Shown in pieces: positions 9,077-17,361 of a stretch of 64,000 nt of DNA. A program made the translations under genes and the position numbers. How positions within the stretch are numbered: the first letter of the stretch is position 1; each line of letters begins with the position of its first letter. The notes below the pieces were generated by a model. It was not told the DNA's origin. It was given only the letters and a program-made list of their open reading frames with translations, and made no database searches. Source of the DNA: Gemmiger sp. An87 (GTDB lineage Bacteria > Bacillota > Clostridia > Oscillospirales > Ruminococcaceae); contig NZ_NFHD01000011.1 in assembly GCF_002159185.1 (NCBI RefSeq), positions 42,610-106,609 of the forward strand, in the 5' to 3' direction.

Positions 9077-9206
9077 AACTTCCGATTATTCATTGACAAA
9101 CTTCTGAAAATGGATATAATAGAATTTGGAAACAGAAGTTTAACCTCGTATTTATTATATATCGGAAGTTGCAATTAGTCAATAAGTTCCGACTGTAACT
9201 TCTGGT
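9077..9206. promoter_or_regulatory. Repeated operator-like motifs in divergent promoter region
   Basis: AACTTCCGA at 9077-9085, its inverse TCGGAAGTT at 9172-9180, AAGTTCCGA at 9184-9192 and a weaker AACTTCT at 9197-9203. They lie between the XRE repressor and the divergent ArpU-like gene. Such spaced, inverted copies suit binding of the repressor; the link to this particular protein is inferred. Confidence 0.6.
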
Positions 9207-9342
9207 TTTTATATTGTATCTTACAGTTTGAACATGATATGTACTGGTTATTCTGTCCATGCTTCGGCATTTTCTTTCCCTTTGGCTGAAAGTGGACTTA
9301 GAAAGGAATTTGTATATGAAATAGAACCGAAAGGAGTTTTTT

Positions 9343-9903
9343 ATGAGCAGGAATAACACTCAGGCTTTACATAGCATCCGTATGATGTGCAGGATGCAGC
9401 AAGTGGATGAAAAAGTTTTGTATGACCGTTCCAGGCTGATTCTTTCCATTTATCGGGATGTCTGCTGGTCTACAATGGGAAGAGCAGAAGAAGTCTATGA
9501 TGATTTGATTTGTACCTGTGGTACCAGTTTGGATGGAGCACTGATTTATCTGGAAACCTTTGCTCCTGATGAAGCAAGAGAACGTTTTGAAGAAAAAATC
9601 CGGAGCCTGTTTGAAACAAAATGGATCATTGAACTGGTGGATAATGCTATGGGACGAATTCGGGAATACCCTTGTCGGGGAGATTTATATTGTGAGATAC
9701 TCTCCAAGTGTTATTTGAGCAGATTTAAGTATAAAGAAGCTGAGATGCTGGAAATAATGGATATGGAACGCAGCACCTATTACGACCGCAAAAAAGAAGC
9801 TGTTATGCTTTTTGGTTTGTCCCTGTGGGGCAATGCAATTCCCATGCTGAAAGAGTTTCTGGCGACTGCGAGAGAAGATGAAACAATGGGTTATGAAATT
9901 TAG
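9343..9903 (+). CDS. ArpU-like / sigma-like element regulator
   Basis: A 186-residue protein without catalytic motifs. Its C-terminal part carries a sigma-region-4-like HTH (YKEAEMLEIMDMERSTYYDRK, residues about 139-159), as in ArpU-type late regulators and other Bacillota element activators. GAAAGGAG precedes the ATG. It is the first rightward gene after the repressor and is followed by short AGTCCGAC repeats. A transcriptional activator of element genes is the likely role; the exact family is uncertain. Confidence 0.6.
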   Translation: MSRNNTQALHSIRMMCRMQQVDEKVLYDRSRLILSIYRDVCWSTMGRAEEVYDDLICTCGTSLDGALIYLETFAPDEARERFEEKIRSLFETKWIIELVDNAMGRIREYPCRGDLYCEILSKCYLSRFKYKEAEMLEIMDMERSTYYDRKKEAVMLFGLSLWGNAIPMLKEFLATAREDETMGYEI

Positions 9904-9904
9904 A

Positions 9905-9958
9905 AAGTCCGATAAAAGTCCGACAAAATCCCGACACTTTTCCTACTGAAAGTCCGAC
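9905..9958 (+). repeat. Cluster of AGTCCGA(C/T) repeats
   Basis: Directly after the ArpU-like gene, AAAGTCCGA, AAAGTCCGA, AATCCCGAC and AAAGTCCGAC occur within 54 bp. The regular spacing of short direct repeats suggests a protein-binding array (iteron-like or activator sites). No hairpin is involved. Confidence 0.5.
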
Positions 9959-10019
9959 CTTGCAGGTGTTAAGATTAGTATGCTGGGAGAGCGCAGCATC
10001 TAATTAAATCAATAATTTT

Positions 10020-10050
10020 GCCTCGTACCGAAAGGTATGGGGCTTTTTTT
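10020..10050 (+). terminator. Rho-independent terminator
   Basis: GCCTCGTACC, a GAAA loop and GGTATGGGGC, followed by seven T. It ends the ArpU-like transcript. Confidence 0.85.
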
Positions 10051-10080
10051 ATGCCTTCTTCCAGACAACGGCATGAATGG

Positions 10081-10109
10081 GAGTCAGAGAAATCCTCTGG
10101 CTCTTTTTT
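10081..10109 (+). terminator. Second rho-independent terminator
   Basis: GAGTCAGAG pairs with CTCTGGCTC (one G-U pair) across a short loop, followed by six T. It lies 31 bp after the first terminator, a tandem arrangement that would insulate the next gene. Confidence 0.7.
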
Positions 10110-10174
10110 CATGCCTGCATGGAGGACGGACAAATGAAAAGACGGTTTACAAATCGTATTCGTGATTCTCCTTT

Positions 10175-10208
10175 GTTCTTGAAATTTTGATTTTCAAATT
10201 TCAAGAAC
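10175..10208. promoter_or_regulatory. Perfect 13-bp inverted repeat upstream of XRE gene
   Basis: GTTCTTGAAATTT and AAATTTCAAGAAC are exact reverse complements separated by 8 bp. The right arm ends 15 bp before the ATG of the XRE gene at 10224, overlapping where its leader would be. It is best read as an autoregulatory operator, although a transcript hairpin is also possible. Confidence 0.65.
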
Positions 10209-10223
10209 ACGGAGGAATAAAGA

Positions 10224-10511
10224 ATGTATTTTGACCCAAAAGAGGTAGGAAAACGAATTGCGAAACTTAGAGAATTATTGGGATACAACCAGGAACAATA
10301 TTCTCAAAAAATCAATATCAGCAGGAGTGCTTTATCAAAAATTGAGATTGGTGACAGAAGCCCCTCTATTGATTTACTTATTGAAATTGCAGAGCTGTCT
10401 GGAGTTACATTGGACTATTTAATTTTGGGAAGAACGCCACAGGAGGGTAACAAGAAATTAGGGATGCAGTTGGTTATTTCTTTTTTGACTGAGTTGGAAC
10501 GGGAAATGTAA
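10224..10511 (+). CDS. Small XRE family regulator
   Basis: A 95-residue protein that is mostly one Cro/C1 HTH domain: GKRIAKLRELLGYNQEQYSQKINISRSALSKIE spans residues 8-40, and ITLDYLILGR-like residues close it. The RBS (CACGGAGG) sits in front of the ATG. The perfect inverted repeat just upstream is its probable operator. The transcript may continue toward the MazF-like gene, but 560 bp intervene. Confidence 0.85.
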   Translation: MYFDPKEVGKRIAKLRELLGYNQEQYSQKINISRSALSKIEIGDRSPSIDLLIEIAELSGVTLDYLILGRTPQEGNKKLGMQLVISFLTELEREM

Positions 10512-11070
10512 TTGTGCACAGATTGTGCAACGGTTGCGCACTGCCAGTCAATCGGATTGTCCGTGTATTTTCAGTACAATTTAATCAAGGTTAAAAACAC
10601 AAATTAACCGTTTGTACCTTGAAAACTGCATAGACATTCATCAAACACGTTCCTGTTGCCGGTGCGAGAGCATCAGCCACATCAGCAATACGCCAGGACG
10701 ACTGCAATCAGAAACACAGGGTCACCTATTTTATTTTGTCTGTTCATTCTGATGGTCAGAGCGAGAACTATTGGCTTGTAAATGTCGGATTGCTTCCGGC
10801 AAGGCAATGAAAGCAACAGGTATAATGATACTTCTGCCCAGCCACAGTCCACACAATGGGGGCAGCCCGGTGAGAACCACGGGGAGGTTAGATTCCTATG
10901 GTGCTGGTCAGCAGCCAGCCGTTTGATGACTTCCCTGTAAGAAATCATCTTACTGCCCAGGGGTGTTGAGAACAAATTTGGGTATATCACATATTTTCGG
11001 GGAGGGCTGCGATAGCTGTATGGTTATTTGCAGCCCTTCGTACATACCCAACGAGAGGAGGAAACATACA
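10512..11070. other. Gene-poor interval before the MazF-like toxin
   Basis: Starts with TGTGCA/TTGTGCA/TTGCGCA near-repeats (10513-10543). It then holds the TTGAAAACTGCATA phrase often seen in Clostridia leaders, and a GC-richer block on 10650-10960. Apart from a doubtful minus-strand frame at 10682-10948 I see no secure gene. Confidence 0.4.
10682..10948 (-). CDS. Doubtful small Cys-containing protein
   Basis: An 88-residue frame starting MISYREV, with a CPHCVDCGW cluster that could bind zinc and hydrophobic stretches (SLYLLLSLPC, VFLIAVVLAYC). The ribosome site (GGGCAGTAAG) is weak and no family is recognised. It may be a remnant of another element or chance coding. Confidence 0.25.
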   Translation of the reverse strand: MISYREVIKRLAADQHHRNLTSPWFSPGCPHCVDCGWAEVSLYLLLSLPCRKQSDIYKPIVLALTIRMNRQNKIGDPVFLIAVVLAYC

Positions 11071-11466
11071 ATGATGAAGAAAGATTGGGTGTATCGCAGA
11101 GGCGATATTTACTATGCAGATTTGAACCCGGTATGTGGTTCTGAGCAGGGTGGCAAGCGACCGGTTGTTGTTATCCAGAACAACATTGGAAATGTACATT
11201 CTCCTACTTTGATTGTCGCCACTATTACCACAAAACAGGATAAACGGAAATACCCAACACATTATCCGATCAAAGAAAATCCTGCTTTTACAGAACCGTC
11301 TGTTATTATGCTGGAGCAGCTTCGTACCATTGATAAAAACAGAGTGATTGGATACTTAGGAAAAATCACAGCAAAGGATATGCTTGGTATTGATCAGGCG
11401 TTAGTGCTCAGTCTTGCACTTGAACACCTTGGAAATGCTGTTGTGAAATATATCGTGAAGGAATAA
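11071..11466 (+). CDS. MazF/PemK-like endoribonuclease toxin
   Basis: A 131-residue protein with the PemK/MazF fold: RRGDIYYADLNPVCGSEQGGKRPVVVIQN at residues 9-37 and the EQLRTIDKNRV motif near 87. MazF enzymes cut single-stranded mRNA at short motifs. The ATG at 11071 has GAGAGGAGG nine bases upstream; the longer frame from 10963 lacks a ribosome site. No MazE-type antitoxin is adjacent. The next gene is an excisionase-like HTH 13 bp downstream, a common toxin-xis-int arrangement in Bacillota elements. Element maintenance is the inferred role. Confidence 0.88.
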   Translation: MMKKDWVYRRGDIYYADLNPVCGSEQGGKRPVVVIQNNIGNVHSPTLIVATITTKQDKRKYPTHYPIKENPAFTEPSVIMLEQLRTIDKNRVIGYLGKITAKDMLGIDQALVLSLALEHLGNAVVKYIVKE

Positions 11467-11479
11467 GGAGGGCTACATA

Positions 11480-11716
11480 ATGTTTGAAGATAGAATCGCT
11501 GCCTTGAATCAGGCAAACATTGAGAAGATGGCAATGGGAGCCATGCAGTATGATAAGAGAACCTATACAGTTGATGAAATCCAGGATATTTTGGGAATCA
11601 GCCGGACATCTGCTTATAATCTGGTCAAAAAGAACTATTTCCGCTGTGTACGCATTGGTGGGACAATTCGCATTTCCAAAAAGAGTTTTGATGAATGGTT
11701 AGATCAGCAGAGTTGA
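11480..11716 (+). CDS. Excisionase-like HTH protein
   Basis: A 78-residue protein with a winged excisionase/MerR-like HTH (TYTVDEIQDILGISRTSAYNLVKK, residues 26-49), then IRISKKSFDEWL. AAGGAGGG precedes the ATG. Similar proteins bind att arms and steer the integrase to excision. It precedes the triple-HTH gene and the integrase, forming the recombination cassette of element A. Confidence 0.85.
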   Translation: MFEDRIAALNQANIEKMAMGAMQYDKRTYTVDEIQDILGISRTSAYNLVKKNYFRCVRIGGTIRISKKSFDEWLDQQS

Positions 11717-11777
11717 ATTTGTCAAGGATGTCAGTTCTCCTGGCGACAAACTTAAGGAATTGTTATTTGTTCGATAT

Positions 11778-11813
11778 ACTTTAGCTAAGCCAAATGACTT
11801 AGCTAAAGTTTTT
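11778..11813 (+). terminator. Perfect 12-bp hairpin with T run
   Basis: ACTTTAGCTAAG and CTTAGCTAAAGT are exact reverse complements around an 8-base loop, followed by TTTT. It separates the small excisionase gene from the triple-HTH gene and may act as terminator or attenuator. Confidence 0.7.
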
Positions 11814-11832
11814 ACATAAGGAGGACATGATT

Positions 11833-12465
11833 ATGCTACAAGCAAGAAAGCGCACGAGTATGTCTGTAATTGAAATGGGCAAACGACTCGGACTTGGTAA
11901 AACAGAATCTTACTGGCTTATCAAGAAGAATTATTTCCAAACGATTATGGTAGGAAAGAAAATGAGGGTGATGATTGCGAGCTTTGAAGATTGGTACGCC
12001 AATCAATGCCGCTATCATAAAATTGATGGTACACCACCAGGAGCACATATTAAAGAGATTTCCATGACAGCTGATGAGCTGGGGAATCTCCTCGGAATAT
12101 CAGAAGCATCTGCCTATGAGCTGATTGCAAAGGGTCATTTTGAAAAAGTCGATGATCTTGCGAAGATGCGTATTACGAAGGAGAGTTTTTGGAAATGGTA
12201 CACAGCACAGACATTTTACCGAACGGTTGAAGATCAGGAAGAAGATAAAAAACTACGGCAAGATGCCTATACAATGCCGGAGATCGGTAAAATGCTTGGG
12301 CTGTATCGCAATCAAGTTTATTATATCGTTTCAAAGGGTGTATTCGATATTGTGCAGATTGGACGGTATAAATGTGTTACAAAAGACAGCTTTCATCGTT
12401 GGTATGAGAGCCAGTCCCACTACAAAATGGTGGGAAAAGCTGATATAGAAGAAAGGAGCGAGTAA
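11833..12465 (+). CDS. Three-repeat excisionase-like DNA-binding protein
   Basis: A 210-residue protein made of three excisionase-type HTH units near residues 7-57, 71-123 and 138-190. Each has a MSVIEMGKRLGL / MTADELGNLLGI / YTMPEIGKMLGL helix, a SY/SAY/QVY recognition helix and a closing W-Y-x-x-Q. Single-unit versions are about 70 residues, so this is an internal triplication. ATG 11833 is preferred over 11827 because AGGAGG is only two bases from the latter. It ends 2 bp before the integrase start. Binding of several att arm sites at once is the inferred job. Confidence 0.75.
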   Translation: MLQARKRTSMSVIEMGKRLGLGKTESYWLIKKNYFQTIMVGKKMRVMIASFEDWYANQCRYHKIDGTPPGAHIKEISMTADELGNLLGISEASAYELIAKGHFEKVDDLAKMRITKESFWKWYTAQTFYRTVEDQEEDKKLRQDAYTMPEIGKMLGLYRNQVYYIVSKGVFDIVQIGRYKCVTKDSFHRWYESQSHYKMVGKADIEERSE

Positions 12466-12467
12466 CT

Positions 12468-13844
12468 ATGGCATCTATCGTAAAACGAAAAAAGAAATAC
12501 TCTGTGGTCTATACATACATCGATGAATCGGGCAAAAAGCGTCAGAAGTGGGAAACCTTCGATACCAGCACTGAAGCGAAAAAAAGAAAGAATCAAATTG
12601 AGTACGAACAGGAAACGGGCAGCTTCATTGTTCCGACTGCCAAAACGGTAAACGATCTCCTGGAAGAATATATGTCTATCTATGGAGTAAACACCTGGGC
12701 GATGTCTACTTATGAAAGCCGTCAGAGCTTGCTTTCCAATTATGTTCGTCCAATCATTGGCGATATGAAACTGGAAGATCTGAATCCCAGAGTGATGGAC
12801 AAATATTATCGTGACCTGTTGACTGTTAAGGCGGTATCGACTCGATTCGTAAAAGCGAGGACTGAATTTGTGACAGCGAAAACCGTCAGACAAATCCACA
12901 AGGTACTACATAATGCCTTTAATCAGGCGGTAAAGTGGGAACTGATTTCCCGTAATCCGGTAGAACACGCAACTCTGCCAAAGACAGAAACCAAGCCAAG
13001 AGAAATTTGGACAGCGGACACGCTGATTAAAGCTCTGGAGGTTTGTGATGATGAAATTTTGAGCTTGGCAATCAATCTAGCTTTCTCCTGTTCCTTGCGA
13101 ATGGGTGAGCTGCTGGGATTGACATGGGATTGTGTGGATATTTCTCCTGCAAGTATTGAACAGGGGCGAGCAAGTATTTTCGTAGAGAAAGAATTGCAGC
13201 GTGTCAATCGAAATGCGATGGAGAACCTGAATGAAAAAGATATTATGTTTAAGTTTCCCCGAACATTTGCCAGCACACACACTGCTTTAGTTTTGAAAAC
13301 TCCAAAAACCAAAACAAGCGTGAGAAAAATCTTCCTGCCTAAAACGGTTGCCGAAATGCTCGTTGAGAGAAAAGCTACCATTGAGGAACTGAAAGATTTG
13401 TTTGGCGATGAATTTGTTGACTTTAATCTTGTGTTTTGCTCCAGCAATGGAAAGCCGATAGAAGGACAGGTCATCAATCGAGGATTCAGTAAGTTAATCG
13501 AGGAACATGGGCTTCCAAAGGTGGTTTTCCATTCCCTCCGTCATTCCAGTATCACTTATAAGTTGAAGCTGAATGGTGGCGATATGAAGTCGGTGCAAGG
13601 CGATTCCGGTCATGCACAGATCAAGATGGTAGCTGATGTATATTCGCATATTATTGATGATGACCGTCGGGTGAATGCTGCGAGACTGGAAGAAGCATTT
13701 TATTCTGGCAGACAAGCTGAACCGGAAGAAGTGGTTGAAAAACCGGCTGAGCAAAAACCTCAAAGTGATCAGGAACTTCTCCTGTCGCTCCTTCAAAAGC
13801 CCGGTATGGCTGAACTGCTTAAGACGCTTGCTAAGTCGATGTAA
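12468..13844 (+). CDS. int: Tyrosine recombinase / integrase of element A
   Basis: A 458-residue integrase. An N-terminal arm-binding segment (SIVKRKKKYSVVYTY) is followed by a SAM-like core-binding domain (residues about 60-170) and the catalytic domain. Catalytic residues are visible: the first Arg in SCSLRMGELLGL, HSLRHSS (H-x-x-R), and GHAQIKMVADVYSH with the Tyr nucleophile. It is about half identical by eye to the integrase at 14449-15843 on the other side of the att site. The shared att core suggests both target tRNA-Arg(CCU). AAAGGAGCGAGTAACT precedes the ATG. Confidence 0.95.
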   Translation: MASIVKRKKKYSVVYTYIDESGKKRQKWETFDTSTEAKKRKNQIEYEQETGSFIVPTAKTVNDLLEEYMSIYGVNTWAMSTYESRQSLLSNYVRPIIGDMKLEDLNPRVMDKYYRDLLTVKAVSTRFVKARTEFVTAKTVRQIHKVLHNAFNQAVKWELISRNPVEHATLPKTETKPREIWTADTLIKALEVCDDEILSLAINLAFSCSLRMGELLGLTWDCVDISPASIEQGRASIFVEKELQRVNRNAMENLNEKDIMFKFPRTFASTHTALVLKTPKTKTSVRKIFLPKTVAEMLVERKATIEELKDLFGDEFVDFNLVFCSSNGKPIEGQVINRGFSKLIEEHGLPKVVFHSLRHSSITYKLKLNGGDMKSVQGDSGHAQIKMVADVYSHIIDDDRRVNAARLEEAFYSGRQAEPEEVVEKPAEQKPQSDQELLLSLLQKPGMAELLKTLAKSM

Positions 13845-13853
13845 AATCAAAAG

Positions 13854-13886
13854 GCAGATCCTTTCTTTTGAGAGGGTCTGCTTTTT
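13854..13886 (+). terminator. Terminator after integrase A
   Basis: GCAGATCCTTTC pairs with GAGAGGGTCTGC (some G-U pairs) around TTTT and is followed by five T. Confidence 0.8.
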
Positions 13887-14077
13887 CAGTACATATTTAG
13901 AATTTGGTAACACAAATTATGCTGATTTCGTGTTACAATACATATAGCATACGGTAAGATAAGGGCGTCTGCACTTTGAATTTGTACGGTATATCACTAT
14001 ACTGTATTTCGTATCATTTGGCGGTACTCAGCAGGTTAGACTTGAACTGAAAACAGCCACCATTTTTCAGATGCTCA

Positions 14078-14433
14078 GCTAATTACTTGCCAATTAGACC
14101 TGGTAAAATCCCCTTGTACAGGCTATCACACGGTAGTATCTCATGAGATATGGAACAGTGAAAAATCCTTGAAATTACGGGATTTCTTAGCACTACATAG
14201 CATCTCCTGATGTCGTATCGGAGCTTCTCCTAAGCGGAATGTAGTGAGTTCGAGTCTCGCCGGGGGTGCCAAAACAACCGCTGTAAGCCGTTTTTCGCTG
14301 GTTCGCAGCGGTTTTTGTTTTAAGCAAAAAGCGTATAGCAAAGGGAGAGTTGTCATTAAATTTTGTTGTATGCTTGCTAATTGCATTTGAACGGTTTACA
14401 AACTCTTGCTAAGAAAAATCGCGTCCCTGCTAA
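14078..14433. other. Attachment site between elements A and B (tRNA-Arg 3' half plus arm sites)
   Basis: Bases 14227-14271 are the 3' half of a tRNA-Arg: anticodon loop CTCCTAA, 3' anticodon strand GCGGA, variable loop, a paired T arm (GTGAG/CTCGC with TTCGAGT loop), acceptor strand and CCA. The 5' half is absent, because the five bases before the loop cannot pair with GCGGA. A terminator-like inverted repeat (AACCGCTG/CAGCGGTT) follows at 14276-14313. Flanking arm-type motifs are GCTAA plus TTGCCAATT at 14078-14095 on the left, and TTGCTAA, TTGCTAA and CTGCTAA at 14374, 14406 and 14427 on the right. The site at 45044 has the same layout. Confidence 0.85.
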
Positions 14434-14448
14434 TTCGATTTTCCGGAC

Positions 14449-15843
14449 TCATTTGCCGCCGGGTGCTGTCGAGAGCAGCACCGCCAGGGTATTTGCCAGT
14501 TCCGGCGACTTGCGAAGCTGTTCCACCAGAGCCTCCAAATCCAATGCGGCGGGTGCCGGTTCCTTTGGTTCCTCCGGGGGACGAACCGAACGAAGGTCAG
14601 GATTGGCATAGAAGGCACTCTCAAACTTCTGGGCGTTGATCTTGCGGTCCTCGTCCAGAATATGCGCATACACGCTGGTAATCATGTCGATCTCTGCGTG
14701 TCCCGTATCGCCCTGAGTGGCCTTCAGGTCGCCGTGGTTGAGTTTCAGCTTGTAGGTAGTGCTGGAATGTCGTAGGGAATGAAAGACGACTCTGGGCAGG
14801 CCAGCTTTCTCGCGCAACTTTTCAAATTCCTTCAGGATGATACGATCCTCGCAAGGCCGACCATTGGGCAGTGCCACCACTAAATCGTAGTCCTGATACT
14901 CGTCACCGAGAAATCCTCGAAGTTCATCCTGGGAGGCTTTCCATTCTCGCAAAATGTAAGCCAGGGTCTTGGGAAGCCACACCTTGCGGATACTGGAATC
15001 GGTCTTTGGCTTTTTCAAGATGACTCTTGTGCTGGTGTTGGGAAATAAGGGCGTGAACACATGGTAGATGTCCTTTTGCCCCAACATCTCAATGGCCCGC
15101 TTGGAGGCCCGCGTCAGTTCCTTGTCGATGTAAACATAGGCATTGTCGGCAGCAATTTCTTCATCGGAGATGTGGACGTTGCTCCAGGTCAGCCCCAGAA
15201 TTTCCCCCATACGCAATGAACAGGCAAAAGAGAGGTTCATAGCCACATAGAGCTTGCTGTCAGTACACTGATCCAAGGCGGTGCGAATCATTCCCGCATC
15301 CCAAATGTCCCGCTTTTTATATTCGCTCTTCGGTAGGATAACATTGTCAAAAGGATTTTTGGCAATCAGTTCCCAACGGACAGCTTGCTTAAAAGCACAA
15401 CGCAGAAGTTTGATGATTTTCTCAATCGTTTGGTTCGTTACATATTGCGTTTTTGCTTTATGCATCTTCGTGGAAACAGCGGGGGTTTTCTGCAAAGTCT
15501 GGATGTACTTGTCCACTACTCGTGGCGTGACCTCCTGGACCTTCAAATCTCCAATAATGGGGTTGATGTAGTTGGAGATCAGCGAGTTTTGGCTGTCGTA
15601 CATGGATACGCCCCACCGCTTTTCACCATAGAGCGAAACAAAGTCCAAAAGGAACTCCGCAATGGTCTGATCGGTGGGCGGGAGAAAAGTTCTCGTGAAC
15701 TGTTGGTTTTCTACCTCCGCCTTACGCTTCAATGCGTCTTGGTAGGAAGTGCGGGTCTCCCATTTTTGCCGGGTCTCACCGTTCTCGTCCGTATAGTTGT
15801 AGACGATAGAATAGTTCTTTTTGCGTTTGATGATAGATGCCAT
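14449..15843 (-). CDS. int: Tyrosine recombinase / integrase of element B
   Basis: A 464-residue integrase homologous along its length to the element A enzyme (MASIIKRKKNYSIVYNY start; ACSLRMGEILGL first Arg; HSLRHSS; GHAEIDMITSVYAHI with the Tyr). Its 3' end lies about 180 bp from the tRNA-Arg half at 14227-14271. It should catalyse crossover in the anticodon loop core. The excisionase gene lies just upstream on the same strand. Base composition is more GC-rich than integrase A, so the two elements have different histories despite the shared target. Confidence 0.95.
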   Translation of the reverse strand: MASIIKRKKNYSIVYNYTDENGETRQKWETRTSYQDALKRKAEVENQQFTRTFLPPTDQTIAEFLLDFVSLYGEKRWGVSMYDSQNSLISNYINPIIGDLKVQEVTPRVVDKYIQTLQKTPAVSTKMHKAKTQYVTNQTIEKIIKLLRCAFKQAVRWELIAKNPFDNVILPKSEYKKRDIWDAGMIRTALDQCTDSKLYVAMNLSFACSLRMGEILGLTWSNVHISDEEIAADNAYVYIDKELTRASKRAIEMLGQKDIYHVFTPLFPNTSTRVILKKPKTDSSIRKVWLPKTLAYILREWKASQDELRGFLGDEYQDYDLVVALPNGRPCEDRIILKEFEKLREKAGLPRVVFHSLRHSSTTYKLKLNHGDLKATQGDTGHAEIDMITSVYAHILDEDRKINAQKFESAFYANPDLRSVRPPEEPKEPAPAALDLEALVEQLRKSPELANTLAVLLSTAPGGK

Positions 15844-15864
15844 AGCGATACTTCCTTTCTTCTG

Positions 15865-16071
15865 TCACATATCGAGTGACTCCAGCCACTCGTCAAATGA
15901 CCGCTTGGAAATCCGTATGGCGTTACCAATTCGTACGATTTTAAAGTGTCCTTCCTTCACGAGAAGATAAGCGGAAGTCCGGCCAATGCCCAGGATATGA
16001 GCAATGTCCTCAACCGTGTAAGTTCTTCGTTCTGGAGGCTCCTTCTTCGTACCGTTCCATGTTTGCGACAT
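15865..16071 (-). CDS. xis: Excisionase-like HTH protein of element B
   Basis: A 68-residue protein with the same excisionase-type HTH as its element A counterpart (RTYTVEDIAHILGIGRTSAYLL), then RISKRSFDEWLE. The ATG at 16071 has AAAGGGGGC upstream; a longer frame to 16101 lacks such a site. It lies 21 bp before the integrase and is probably co-transcribed with it. Confidence 0.88.
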   Translation of the reverse strand: MSQTWNGTKKEPPERRTYTVEDIAHILGIGRTSAYLLVKEGHFKIVRIGNAIRISKRSFDEWLESLDM

Positions 16072-16577
16072 GGTTGCCCCCTTTCTAATCGGAAACGGCA
16101 CGCAAAAGGGTGTTCATTCATAACTTCCACCCTCATTGTACCGCGCCGTTTCGGGTTTGTCTGCTGCTAATGGAAAGTTTACGAATTATCCGTAAACAAA
16201 AAAGCAGAAGATTTATCTGAAAATAAAAGAGGCAAAAAACGGATGGCTGCTGGCCGCAGCTCCACGGGAATCTCACCCCGGCCCATGCTGATGGGTGCGC
16301 CGCGCAATGCTTTGAGGGCGTTCAACGCGGGAGTCTCATTATCCTGTCTGTGCATCCTCGCCCACAGGCTGCCACACCTGTTTTGCGGCCTAGTTTTGTC
16401 GCTCACCTGTTTGGTAGGGGTCCCGTCCTGCGGACTTGCAACAGGGTCATGGCGCACCGGCCGACCGGCTCCACACAGGCAGATCGTATCCGTCTGCCTT
16501 ATACTGCCCGAAGGCTTTCTTTGTCAAGGTGGGGATGGGAAGCTGTATGGAAAGGGGCTCATACAGTTTGTCCCGAA
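16072..16577. other. Gene-free interval
   Basis: About 500 bp with no credible frame. It includes a TGCTGCTAATGG motif near 16158-16169 resembling the arm sites, and a short inverted pair GTTTACGAATTATCCGTAAAC at about 16177-16197. The rest is GC-rich leader-like sequence with nothing I can name. Confidence 0.35.
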
Positions 16578-16820
16578 TCAGTTCAGATCAAATCCCAGAA
16601 TAGAAACGATGAGTTTCGTTTCCAGCCGCTTGCGTAAATCTTCATCCACCTGGAAGTGGGGAAAGCCATTTGCATCATAGCTTGTCCTCATAGATAATGC
16701 AGCTATGTAACTGGAATAGTGCCGGATTACCCTTGCTATTGCGTCGGGATTTCCTCCCACCGCAGCGGCAATGACAGGGTAAGGGAGCAGCGCCACCCGC
16801 ATGTTTGCAGATTTAGTCAT
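16578..16820 (-). CDS. Conjugative-transposon HTH protein (HTH_16 type)
   Basis: An 80-residue protein of the small helix-turn-helix family that follows the sigma-like gene in Tn916-type elements. LLPYPVIAAAVGGNPDAIARVIRHY forms the HTH and FQVDEDLRKRLETKLI the tail. Its start overlaps the sigma gene stop, and GGGAGG lies 8 bp before ATG 16820. The pair regulates element genes. Confidence 0.85.
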   Translation of the reverse strand: MTKSANMRVALLPYPVIAAAVGGNPDAIARVIRHYSSYIAALSMRTSYDANGFPHFQVDEDLRKRLETKLIVSILGFDLN

Positions 16821-17361
16821 CCGCTTCACCTCCCATCAGCTCCTTCAGCAGCCGATAGGCACTTTGCCTGCGGGCATTGACCGTCCGGCGAACCATGTGC
16901 AGATGTTCAGCAATCTCACGGTCTGCCATTCCCAAGAACCAGTACATCAGGAAGATGTTCCGATTATCCGGAGGCAGTGCGTTCAAAGCCTCGGCCAGCC
17001 GGTCATCCTTGATTAGAACGACATCGCCTCCCACGGGGAAAGCGGTGTATTCCCAGGGATAGCGGTCATAGACCGCAAGCTGGGCCAATTCTTCCTCCGA
17101 CAACTCACTGAACGGTGTTTCGCGCTTCTGGCGGCGGCTGATTTCTCGATAGCTGTTGTACGCCTCGCATTTCAACACCTTCTTGCAATAGCTGTCAAAG
17201 GCGTGCTGTTTGTGCTCGTAGTGGCGGTCAGATTTCAATTTCTCACCTCCCTCCGTGCCAGGAGGCAGGTCTTTTTGTCCCCTTTCGCCTACTACTCGTT
17301 CACCAAAGGGGGCTTTTGGCAGCCCTGAACCGTGTTTATCAGAAAAAGTTTTGTTCTCCAT
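16813..17361 (-). CDS. Sigma-70 family element regulator (Tn916 Orf7-like)
   Basis: A 182-residue protein. The C-terminal half carries a sigma region 4 HTH (LPPDNRNIFLMYWFLGMADREIAEHLHM, then TVNARRQSAYRLLKEL). The N-terminus is polar and likely disordered. ATG 17361 has AAAGGAG five bases upstream; the frame continues further upstream without a ribosome site. Such factors start transcription of excision and transfer genes in Tn916-like elements. It is coupled to the HTH gene downstream. Confidence 0.85.
   Translation of the reverse strand: MENKTFSDKHGSGLPKAPFGERVVGERGQKDLPPGTEGGEKLKSDRHYEHKQHAFDSYCKKVLKCEAYNSYREISRRQKRETPFSELSEEELAQLAVYDRYPWEYTAFPVGGDVVLIKDDRLAEALNALPPDNRNIFLMYWFLGMADREIAEHLHMVRRTVNARRQSAYRLLKELMGGEADD

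Noticed and set aside
14227..14271. Complete tRNA-Arg gene
   Set aside because: Only the 3' half from the anticodon loop exists; no D arm or 5' acceptor strand precedes it. The same holds at 45044-45088.
16179..16457. 92-residue minus-strand frame upstream of the excisionase
   Set aside because: No ribosome site or family match; the amino-acid composition looks random.
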